From an uncultured Lachnospiraceae bacterium (GTDB taxonomy: Bacteria; Bacillota; Clostridia; Lachnospirales; Lachnospiraceae), in assembly GCA_934385475.1 (NCBI GenBank), contig CAKRPS010000054.1:1-13798 (forward strand): a DNA stretch of 13,798 bases, in the 5' to 3' direction. The notes under the pieces are model-generated. The model ran no database searches. It saw nothing but the letters and a program-made list of their open reading frames with translations, and had not been told where the DNA came from. Below, piece after piece: positions 7,324 through 13,798 of this stretch. The position numbers and the translations under genes are program-made. The stretch's first letter is position 1. Every line of letters starts with the position of its first letter.

Positions 7324-8208
7324 TCAGATACCGGATGTATCATGGTGTGTGGCAGCAGCGCGGATCCTGGTCAGAAAATCTTCGGGAACAAACAGCTTTC
7401 CGTAGCCCACAGCCAGATCAAGGCCGGGCTTGTTTGTTCCGTGAAAATCAGAGCCGCCACTTAACAGCAGATCATATTTGTCGGCAAGGCGGAGCATGTC
7501 CCGCTGATCCTGATTGCTGTAGGTGCTGTAAACTGCTTCGATTCCCATAAGTCCGTTTTCTTTCAGGGTGCAGACAAGCGTGTCCAGTGCGTCATGTCCC
7601 ATGTGATAGAGCGGTGCATGAGCCAGAATCGGAACGCCTCCGGCCTCGCGGATCAGCCTGACGGCCTCGGCAGCCGTTGCCTTTTCACGGGGAACGAAAT
7701 ATTTTGTGTGATCTCCAAGATATTTGGAGAAGGCATCAGCTCTGCTGGCAGTATATCCATGCTCCACAAGATAGGTGGCATAGTGTCCCCTTGTGATGAC
7801 AGCCCCCGGAAAAGCATCAAGGAGCTTTTCATAGGAGATATCAATTCCGGCCTCCTGCAGATTGCGGCACATCTTATGGTTACGCTCTATGCGGGAATCC
7901 ACAAAGGAATGCAGCTTTTTCTGAAAAGCAGGAGAATCATAGGAGATAAAGAGTCCTACGATGTGAATATCCTTTCCTTGATATTCCGAAGAAAATTCGA
8001 TTCCGGGAATCACCTCCACGGAAGGCTTGCCCTGTTTGGACAGCATGGCCGCGTGGCTGATGGCTTCGTCCAGACCGGCTGTGGTATCGTGGTCGGTAAG
8101 GGCAATTGCCACAAGTCCCTTTTCCACGGCGTAATCGATCAGCTCTGTGGGGGTGTAGCTTCCGTCGGATTTGGTTGAATGGGTGTGTAGGTCAACAGCT
8201 CTGTTCAT
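7324..8208 (-). CDS. PHP-domain phosphoesterase
   Basis: 294 residues. The PHP metal site is clear: DLHTHS (H8, H10), D15 in KSDGS, LTDHDT (H40, D41), GIEFS (E71), HIVG (H82), an AHA segment near the middle of the protein, and GGSDFHG (D254, H256) near the end. This layout matches stand-alone PHP proteins of the TrpH/YciV type, in which characterised members are 3',5'-nucleoside bisphosphate phosphatases or 5'-3' exoribonucleases on short RNA. I infer a similar cytoplasmic role; substrate unproven. The ATG at 8208 shares its A with the TGA of the upstream ABC-F gene (TGATG), and GAGGAAG at the end of that gene can serve as ribosome binding site, so translation is probably coupled. A TTG one codon earlier is less likely. 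Confidence 0.92.
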   Translation of the reverse strand: MNRAVDLHTHSTKSDGSYTPTELIDYAVEKGLVAIALTDHDTTAGLDEAISHAAMLSKQGKPSVEVIPGIEFSSEYQGKDIHIVGLFISYDSPAFQKKLHSFVDSRIERNHKMCRNLQEAGIDISYEKLLDAFPGAVITRGHYATYLVEHGYTASRADAFSKYLGDHTKYFVPREKATAAEAVRLIREAGGVPILAHAPLYHMGHDALDTLVCTLKENGLMGIEAVYSTYSNQDQRDMLRLADKYDLLLSGGSDFHGTNKPGLDLAVGYGKLFVPEDFLTRIRAAATHHDTSGI

Positions 8209-9848
8209 CAATCGTCGGCTTCCTCTTCTGCGGTGCTGGTGTATACAGTACGTTTTCTGGCCATTTCGTCACTTGCCAGATATTCGTCGTAGGTGGTGAT
8301 CTTATCGATCAGACTGCCGTTTGGCAGAATCTCCATAATACGGTTTGCCGTAGTCTCCACAACCTGATGGTCATGGCAGGAGAAGAGTTCCACACCCTTG
8401 AATTTCTTCATACCTTCATTGAGTGCGGTGATGGACTCCATATCCAGATGGTTGGTAGGCTCATCAAAGATCAGGCAGTTTGCGCCGCTGATCATCATTT
8501 TGGAGAGGAGGCAGCGAACCTTTTCTCCACCGGAGAGAACCTTAACCTTCTTGACACCATCTTCTCCGGCAAAAAGCATACGGCCGAGGAAACCGCGGAC
8601 ATAAGTGACATCCTTCACAGGAGAAAAGCCCATCAGCCATTCTGTGATGGTGTAATCGTTGTCAAATTCGGCAGTGTTATCCTTCGGGAAATATGCCTGT
8701 GAGGTGGTAACACCCCATTTATAAGTACCTTCGTCCGGCTCCAGTTCGCCGGTAAGGATCTTGAACAGTGTGGTCTTGGCAATCTCATTGCCGCCGACAA
8801 ACGCGATCTTGTCATCATGGCCTACCATAAAGGAGATGTTGTCCAGAACCTTTTCACCATTGATGGTTTTGGAAAGTCCCTCTACGGTAAGAACTTCGTT
8901 ACCGATCTCACGTTCCGGACGGAAATCGATATAAGGGTATTTACGGCTGGACGGACGGATATCGTCAAGCTCAATTTTCTCAAGGGCACGTTTACGGGAG
9001 GTAGCCTGCTTGGATTTGCTGGCATTTGCCGAGAAACGGGAGATAAACTCCTGTAATTCCTTGATCTGTTCCTCTTTCTTCTTGTTGGCTTCCTTCCGCT
9101 GCTTGATGATCAGCTGGCTGGACTCGTACCAGAAATCGTAGTTTCCGGCAAAAAGCTGAATCTTGCCATAGTCGATGTCTGCAATGTGTGTGCAGACTTT
9201 ATTCAAAAAGTACCGGTCATGGGATACCACGATAACGGTATTCTCAAAGTCGATCAGGAAATCCTCGAGCCATGCGATAGCATCCAGATCCAGGTGGTTG
9301 GTAGGCTCGTCGAGAAGCAGGATATCCGGATTACCGAACAGCGCTTTGGCAAGCAGAACCTTGACCTTTTCATTACCGTTCAGGTCAGCCATCATGCTGT
9401 AGTGCAGTTCTGTGCCGATACCAAGACCATTTAGCAGCATGGCAGCGTTGGACTCTGCATCCCAACCGTCCATTTCGGCAAATTCAGCCTCCAGTTCGCT
9501 GGCGCGGATACCATCCTCATCGGAGAAATCCTCTTTGGCATAGATGGCATCCTTTTCTTTCATGATCTGGTAAAGACGCTCATTGCCCATGATAACGGTG
9601 TCCATAACCGGATAGGCATCATATTTGAAGTGATCCTGCTCCAGTACGGAAAGACGCTGGCCGGGGGTGATGGTGACATCGCCGTTTGTGGTCTCAAGTG
9701 CGCCGGAAAGAATCTTCAGAAAGGTGGATTTACCGGCACCGTTCGCACCGATCAGTCCGTAACAGTTTCCTTCGGTAAATTTGATATTGACATCCTCAAA
9801 AAGAGCCTTTTTTCCGACACGCAGGGTTACATTATTTGCTTGAATCAT
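8208..9848 (-). CDS. ykpA: ABC-F ATPase, YbiT/YkpA type
   Basis: 546 residues, two ABC domains and no membrane segment: an ABC-F protein, cytoplasmic and ribosome-associated in studied members. Domain 1 has Walker A GANGAGKST (34-42), a degenerate signature LNGNE (156-160) and Walker B DILLLDEP (E181). The charged linker at about 245-300 is the P-site tRNA interaction motif. Domain 2 has an altered Walker A, GGNEIAKTT (352-360, Ala for the Gly before Lys), an intact LSGGE (438-442) and LIFDEP (E463). The stretch PEREIGNEVL and the YFPKDN and RGFLGRMLF segments are typical of YbiT/YkpA rather than EttA, Uup or antibiotic-resistance ABC-F proteins. ATG 9848 has GAGG seven bases upstream (9856-9859). 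First gene of the minus-strand operon, with its own promoter. Confidence 0.93.
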   Translation of the reverse strand: MIQANNVTLRVGKKALFEDVNIKFTEGNCYGLIGANGAGKSTFLKILSGALETTNGDVTITPGQRLSVLEQDHFKYDAYPVMDTVIMGNERLYQIMKEKDAIYAKEDFSDEDGIRASELEAEFAEMDGWDAESNAAMLLNGLGIGTELHYSMMADLNGNEKVKVLLAKALFGNPDILLLDEPTNHLDLDAIAWLEDFLIDFENTVIVVSHDRYFLNKVCTHIADIDYGKIQLFAGNYDFWYESSQLIIKQRKEANKKKEEQIKELQEFISRFSANASKSKQATSRKRALEKIELDDIRPSSRKYPYIDFRPEREIGNEVLTVEGLSKTINGEKVLDNISFMVGHDDKIAFVGGNEIAKTTLFKILTGELEPDEGTYKWGVTTSQAYFPKDNTAEFDNDYTITEWLMGFSPVKDVTYVRGFLGRMLFAGEDGVKKVKVLSGGEKVRCLLSKMMISGANCLIFDEPTNHLDMESITALNEGMKKFKGVELFSCHDHQVVETTANRIMEILPNGSLIDKITTYDEYLASDEMARKRTVYTSTAEEEADD

Positions 9849-9897
9849 ACTTAAACCTCATTTTTCTTTGTTTTCCTATTATTATGCATCCTATCCT

Positions 9898-9925
9898 ATT
9901 ATACATAAAAACATTGTTTTTTCAA
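9898..9925 (-). promoter_or_regulatory. Sigma-A promoter of the ABC-F/PHP/HAD operon
   Basis: Read on the minus strand: TTGAAA (9925-9920), a 16-base spacer, then a perfect TATAAT (9903-9898), followed by about 40 bases of leader before ATG 9848. Confidence 0.75.
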
Positions 9926-9933
9926 GAAAATAC

Positions 9934-9961
9934 TTGCGATTTGTGCGAAGAGTAATATAAT
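9934..9961 (+). promoter_or_regulatory. Sigma-A promoter of the glycerophosphodiesterase gene
   Basis: TTGCGA (9934-9939), a 16-base spacer, then a perfect TATAAT (9956-9961). Transcription should begin near 9968, giving a leader of about 74 bases before ATG 10042. It stands back to back with the ABC-F promoter, with only eight bases between the two -35 boxes. Confidence 0.7.
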
Positions 9962-10041
9962 GAGTTCGGGATAAAAGACTACCCATTTTCCAGGGCAGAT
10001 ATACATGGACGGGAGATGGGAGAGAAGACAGATGAAAAGAG

Positions 10042-10875
10042 ATGTTGGAAATGATAAAAGTGATTGTTCTTGTGATTGTGATTTTGGTAATACTGTATTT
10101 TTTGATGATCATGCCGCGGATGACCGGCAGACCGGATACGTCGCTGTTTGAGAGAAAACTTTTTGCACACAGGGGGCTTCATGACAACAAGACAGATGCG
10201 CCGGAGAACTCTATGGCGGCATTCCGGAAGGCGATAGATGCCGGATTCGGAATAGAGTTTGATGTACATGTGACAAAAGACGGAATCCCCGTTGTTTTTC
10301 ATGATTTTAAACTGGATCGTGTCTGTGGCAGGGAAGGAATTATTGAGAAGCATACCTATGAAGAACTGCAACAGTATCATTTGTGCGACTCGGCGGAGAA
10401 AATCCCGGCTTTGCAGGACGTGCTTGCCCTTGTGGATGGAAAAGTGCCGCTGATCGTTGAAATCAAATCAGAATCAACCGATCTGTCCTCCTGCGAGGTG
10501 ATCGACCGGATGCTCCGGGAATACAAAGGGGCTTACTGTATTGAGTCCTTTAATCCGCTGGTACTGTGGTGGTACAGATGTCATCACAAGGAGGTTGTGA
10601 GAGGACAGCTTTCCTCCAACTTTGCCAAGGACGGAAATTTCCGGGGACCGTTGTATTTCGTGATTCAGCATCTGCTATTAAACTTTCTGGCAAAGCCGGA
10701 TTTTATTGCCTATAACCATAAGTTCTACAAAGAGACGGGAAGAAGACTCTGCCATGGACTGTACCGGCTTCCGGCAGCTGCATGGACGATCCGGAGTCAG
10801 CAGGATCTGGAAGCGATGCAGGGACACTTCGAGGTGTTTATCTTTGACAGTTTTTATCCAAAACAAGAGAAATAA
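10042..10875 (+). CDS. Membrane-anchored glycerophosphodiester phosphodiesterase
   Basis: 277 residues. Residues 5-24 form one strongly hydrophobic helix, probably an N-terminal anchor; which side the enzyme faces is not certain. The GDPD barrel follows with AHRG (H43, R44), PENS (54-57), the metal-binding E72-x-D74, KDG (79-81), FHD (H87) and VEIK (E140, K142), all expected catalytic or metal residues. The family cleaves glycerophosphodiesters to glycerol 3-phosphate and an alcohol, in lipid turnover or phosphate and glycerol scavenging. The ATG at 10042 is chosen, but its ribosome binding site is poor: GGGAGAGAAG at 10018-10027 is too far, and AAAAGAG touches the ATG. ATG 10051 is an alternative. 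Transcribed alone from its own promoter; no clear terminator follows. Confidence 0.9.
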   Translation: MLEMIKVIVLVIVILVILYFLMIMPRMTGRPDTSLFERKLFAHRGLHDNKTDAPENSMAAFRKAIDAGFGIEFDVHVTKDGIPVVFHDFKLDRVCGREGIIEKHTYEELQQYHLCDSAEKIPALQDVLALVDGKVPLIVEIKSESTDLSSCEVIDRMLREYKGAYCIESFNPLVLWWYRCHHKEVVRGQLSSNFAKDGNFRGPLYFVIQHLLLNFLAKPDFIAYNHKFYKETGRRLCHGLYRLPAAAWTIRSQQDLEAMQGHFEVFIFDSFYPKQEK

Positions 10876-10958
10876 GATATTTTAACCAAAAATAGATCAT
10901 AATTTGCATTTTCTTTGTACACATTTATTGAAAACCTAGTGCTAAATTTATCCTGCTG

Positions 10959-10967
10959 TGATAAAAT
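10959..10967 (+). promoter_or_regulatory. Possible extended -10 promoter for ppdK
   Basis: TGATAAAAT fits an extended -10 (TGn plus TAAAAT) with one mismatch to consensus. No convincing -35 box stands 17 bases upstream. If used, the transcript would start near 10974, almost at the left arm of the inverted repeat at 10972. Confidence 0.3.
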
Positions 10968-10971
10968 TATA

Positions 10972-11060
10972 GTAACTATTCAAAATGTCATATAAAATTG
11001 TTGTTCTGTATGAATGCAAGTATTTACAAAAAGCAAATTTGCATAGTTCTGAATAGTTAC
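10972..11060 (+). repeat. 11-bp perfect inverted repeat enclosing a possible structured leader of ppdK
   Basis: GTAACTATTCA (10972-10982) is the exact reverse complement of TGAATAGTTAC (11050-11060), 67 bases apart. Inside, TCATA (10988-10992) can pair with TATGA (11009-11013), and ATGCAA (11014-11019) with TTGCAT (11039-11044), so an RNA could fold as a three-way junction. It lies in the 251-base AT-rich gap between the phosphodiesterase gene and ppdK. It could be a leader RNA, a small MITE-like repeat with terminal inverted repeats, or chance in AT-rich DNA. Confidence 0.4.
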
Positions 11061-11126
11061 AAATTATATAGAAACACGAAGACATGCCGTGGAGGAGGCA
11101 GTTGACAGGGTAAAAGGAGACAAACT

Positions 11127-13754
11127 ATGACAAAATGGGTGTACTTATTTGAGGAAGGCAACGCGGATATGCGCAACCTTCTGGGAGGCAAGGGTGCAAA
11201 TCTGGCAGAGATGACCAATCTGGGACTTCCAATCCCGCAGGGATTCACTGTGACTACGGAGGCCTGTACGGATTATTACAACAATAACAGGCAGATCGCG
11301 CAGGAGATTCAGACACAGATATTTGATGCACTTGCCGGACTGGAGAAGAAGCAGGGAAAGAAATTCGGGGATACGGAGAATCCGCTTCTGGTTTCCGTTC
11401 GTTCCGGTGCAAGAGCGTCTATGCCGGGAATGATGGATACAATCCTGAATCTGGGCCTGAATGATGTGGCTGTGGAAGGGTTTGCAAAACGGACGGGCAA
11501 TCCGAGATTTGCCTATGATTCTTATCGAAGATTTATTCAAATGTTTTCTGATGTTGTCATGGAAATTCCCAAATCCTATTTTGAGAGAATTCTGGACGAG
11601 ATCAAAGCGGCCAAGGGTGTCAAGTATGACACGGATCTGGCGGCGGAAGATCTCAAGGAGATTATTGTTCGGTTTAAACAAATTTACAGAGATAATAAAG
11701 GCGAGGACTTCCCGCAGGAGCCGAAGGAGCAGCTTATGGAGGCTGTCAAGGCGGTGTTCCGCTCCTGGGATAATGAGAGAGCGATCGTCTACAGAAGAAT
11801 GAACGACATTCCGGGTGACTGGGGAACAGCGGTCAATGTGCAGGCGATGGTATTCGGAAACATGGGAAATACTTCCGGTACCGGCGTTGCTTTTACCAGA
11901 AACCCATCGACCGGCGCAAAGGGAATTTACGGAGAGTATCTGATCAACGCACAGGGAGAGGATGTGGTTGCAGGTATCCGTACTCCTCAACCGATCACAA
12001 AGCTGGAAGAGGATCTGCCGGAGTGTTACAGGCAGTTTATGGAGATTGCGGCAAAACTGGAAGACCATTACCGCGATATGCAGGATATGGAGTTTACGAT
12101 CGAGGATGGAAAGCTGTTTTTCCTGCAGACACGAAATGGCAAGAGAACGGCACCCGCAGCAATTCAGATTGCGTGTGATCTGGTAGATGAAGGGAAGATC
12201 ACACCGCAGGAGGCAGTACTCAGGATCGAGGCGAAATCCTTAGACCAGCTGCTGCACCCAACCTTCGACAGCGAGGCACTCAAGGCAGGACAGGTGATCG
12301 GACAGGCGCTTCCGGCATCCCCAGGTGCGGCAGCAGGAAAGGTATACTTTACAGCGCAGGAGGCCAAGGAGGCCCATGAAAAGGGAGAACGTGTTGTACT
12401 GGTCCGGCTTGAGACATCTCCGGAGGATATCGAAGGAATGCACGCTGCGGAAGGAATCCTGACCGTACGCGGAGGCATGACATCCCATGCGGCTGTTGTG
12501 GCGAGAGGAATGGGAACCGCCTGCGTATCGGGATGCGGAGAAATCGCGATCAATGAGGAAGAAAAGGTCTTTGAACTGGGGAACGAGGTGTTCCATGAGG
12601 GAGATTACATATCGTTAGACGGTTCTACCGGAAAGATTTATAAGGGAGATATCAAGACGGTGGAGGCAACCGTGGGCGGCAACTTTGGACGCATCATGGA
12701 ATGGGCAGACCAGTACCGGAAGCTGCAGGTACGCACGAATGCAGATACACCGGCCGACGCGGCCAATGCAGTGAAGTATGGCGCAGAAGGAATCGGACTT
12801 TGCAGAACGGAGCATATGTTCTTTGAGCCGGATCGTATCCCGAAGATCAGACAGATGATTCTGGCAAGAACACAGGAGCAGAGGGAGAAAGCACTGAGTG
12901 CTTTGATTCCCTTCCAGAAGGGAGATTTCAAGGCACTTTATGAGGTAATGGAAGGCAGACCGGTGACGATCCGGTTTTTAGATCCGCCGCTTCACGAGTT
13001 CGTGCCGACCGATAAGGATGATATCGATGATCTGGCTGTAGAGATGATGATGACGGCAGAAGAAGTACAGGAAATCTGTGACTCCCTGCATGAGTTTAAC
13101 CCGATGATGGGTCACCGTGGCTGCCGTCTTGCGGTGACCTATCCCGAAATTGCCAGAATGCAGACCAGAGCGGTTATGGAAGCGGCTATTGAGGTACGGC
13201 AGGAAAAGGGATATGATATCGTGCCGGAAATCATGATACCATTGGTAGGCGAGAAGAAAGAATTAAAATTTGTCAAAGATATTGTAGTGGAAACAGCAGA
13301 GAAGGTGAAGATGGAAAAGGATTCGGATATCCAGTACCATATCGGAACGATGATCGAAATTCCAAGAGCGGCACTGCTGGCGGATGAGATCGCAGAGGAA
13401 GCAGAATTCTTCTCCTTTGGAACCAACGATCTGACGCAGATGACATTTGGTTTCTCCCGTGATGATGCAGGCAAATTCCTGGGAGATTACTACAAGAACA
13501 AGATATACGAATCCGATCCGTTTGCGAGACTGGATCAGAAAGGTGTCGGACAGCTTGTACGGATGGCGGCAGAGAAAGGCCGCGCTACCAGACCGGATAT
13601 TAAACTCGGTATCTGCGGCGAGCACGGCGGAGATCCTTCTTCCGTGGAATTCTGCCATAAGGTTGGACTGACCTATGTGTCCTGTTCACCGTACCGTGTG
13701 CCGATCGCAAGACTGGCAGCAGCACAGGCTGCGATTGCCAATGCAGGAAAATAG
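11127..13754 (+). CDS. ppdK: Pyruvate, phosphate dikinase
   Basis: Catalyses the reversible reaction of ATP, Pi and pyruvate to AMP, PPi and phosphoenolpyruvate; in anaerobic Clostridia it supports PPi-linked glycolysis or gluconeogenesis. 875 residues, against 874 for the Clostridium symbiosum enzyme. Domains in order: ATP-grasp nucleotide-binding part with GGKGANLAEM near the start, SVRSGARASMPGMMDT and FTRNPSTG; the phosphohistidine domain with GGMTSHAAVVARG, whose catalytic His is H454; and the C-terminal PEP/pyruvate barrel with GLCRTEHMF, GTNDLTQMTFG and CGEHGGDP containing the catalytic C830. All key residues are present. The start is supported by AAAGGAG at 11113-11119, seven bases upstream. 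It has its own long leader, so it is likely regulated separately from the gene before it. Confidence 0.98.
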   Translation: MTKWVYLFEEGNADMRNLLGGKGANLAEMTNLGLPIPQGFTVTTEACTDYYNNNRQIAQEIQTQIFDALAGLEKKQGKKFGDTENPLLVSVRSGARASMPGMMDTILNLGLNDVAVEGFAKRTGNPRFAYDSYRRFIQMFSDVVMEIPKSYFERILDEIKAAKGVKYDTDLAAEDLKEIIVRFKQIYRDNKGEDFPQEPKEQLMEAVKAVFRSWDNERAIVYRRMNDIPGDWGTAVNVQAMVFGNMGNTSGTGVAFTRNPSTGAKGIYGEYLINAQGEDVVAGIRTPQPITKLEEDLPECYRQFMEIAAKLEDHYRDMQDMEFTIEDGKLFFLQTRNGKRTAPAAIQIACDLVDEGKITPQEAVLRIEAKSLDQLLHPTFDSEALKAGQVIGQALPASPGAAAGKVYFTAQEAKEAHEKGERVVLVRLETSPEDIEGMHAAEGILTVRGGMTSHAAVVARGMGTACVSGCGEIAINEEEKVFELGNEVFHEGDYISLDGSTGKIYKGDIKTVEATVGGNFGRIMEWADQYRKLQVRTNADTPADAANAVKYGAEGIGLCRTEHMFFEPDRIPKIRQMILARTQEQREKALSALIPFQKGDFKALYEVMEGRPVTIRFLDPPLHEFVPTDKDDIDDLAVEMMMTAEEVQEICDSLHEFNPMMGHRGCRLAVTYPEIARMQTRAVMEAAIEVRQEKGYDIVPEIMIPLVGEKKELKFVKDIVVETAEKVKMEKDSDIQYHIGTMIEIPRAALLADEIAEEAEFFSFGTNDLTQMTFGFSRDDAGKFLGDYYKNKIYESDPFARLDQKGVGQLVRMAAEKGRATRPDIKLGICGEHGGDPSSVEFCHKVGLTYVSCSPYRVPIARLAAAQAAIANAGK

Positions 13755-13798
13755 AAGACCGCAAGTATTTTTACTTCACAACGCTGATTGTTACGAGG

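Noticed and set aside
7594..8702. Plus-strand open frames of 194 and 198 codons over the PHP and ABC-F genes
   Set aside because: They lie opposite genes with intact catalytic motifs, have no ribosome binding sites or domains, and overlap each other.
11102..11107. TTGACA as a -35 box for ppdK
   Set aside because: Any -10 would fall at or after the ribosome binding site and start codon, which would leave no usable leader.
11145..12068. Open frame of 307 codons on the minus strand inside ppdK
   Set aside because: It is antisense to a complete, strongly conserved ppdK, has no recognisable domain and is rich in Ser, Ile, Leu and His as expected for a reverse frame of a biased gene.
13755..13798. 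Terminator after ppdK
   Set aside because: Only a 5-bp AAGTA/TACTT pairing around a few T residues is visible before the window ends, too weak to call.
1..13798. CRISPR arrays, insertion sequences, tRNA or rRNA genes, prophage or defence genes
   Set aside because: No regularly spaced repeats, transposase or integrase motifs, or tRNA-like sequence were seen; all long frames are explained by housekeeping genes.

Overview
The window looks like ordinary chromosome of a Gram-positive anaerobe of the class Clostridia, probably a Lachnospiraceae-type gut bacterium. This is inferred from strong GGAGG-type ribosome binding sites, moderate GC, clostridial-type protein sequences and a PPi-linked pyruvate phosphate dikinase almost the same length as the well-studied Clostridium symbiosum enzyme. 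I see no mobile element, CRISPR array, tRNA or rRNA. No gene-free stretch reaches 300 bases.

Left arm, plus strand (1-6468): the 3' end of pheA (prephenate dehydratase with ACT domain), a DUF815-type AAA+ ATPase, a Ppx/GppA phosphatase with a C-terminal HD domain, polyphosphate kinase ppk1, a Maf-type nucleotide pyrophosphatase, and a small very acidic protein of 85 residues. Gaps between the first five genes are short (about 30-40 bases, or near-overlap at ppk/maf), which suggests one transcription unit. The core is a polyphosphate cassette: Ppk1 makes polyphosphate and the Ppx-like protein would degrade it or hydrolyse (p)ppGpp-type nucleotides. The 137-base gap before the acidic protein holds three consecutive hairpins and is the best candidate for an undescribed regulatory element.

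Middle, minus strand (9848 to 6472): an ABC-F ATPase of the YbiT/YkpA type, a PHP-domain phosphoesterase whose start codon overlaps the ABC-F stop (TGATG), and a Cof-type HAD phosphatase, read as one operon from a good sigma-A promoter. This operon converges on the left arm. Only three bases separate the stop codons of the acidic protein and the HAD gene, and both stops lie inside one long inverted repeat.

Right arm, plus strand (9934-13754): a back-to-back divergent promoter drives a membrane-anchored glycerophosphodiester phosphodiesterase. After a 251-base AT-rich gap with an 11-bp inverted repeat around a possible structured leader comes ppdK, complete, ending 44 bases before the window edge.

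Most of the window is conserved housekeeping metabolism. The less explained parts are the two leader regions (before the acidic protein and before ppdK), the convergent palindrome, the acidic protein itself, and the pairing of a DUF815 ATPase with polyphosphate genes. None is proven to be a new system.
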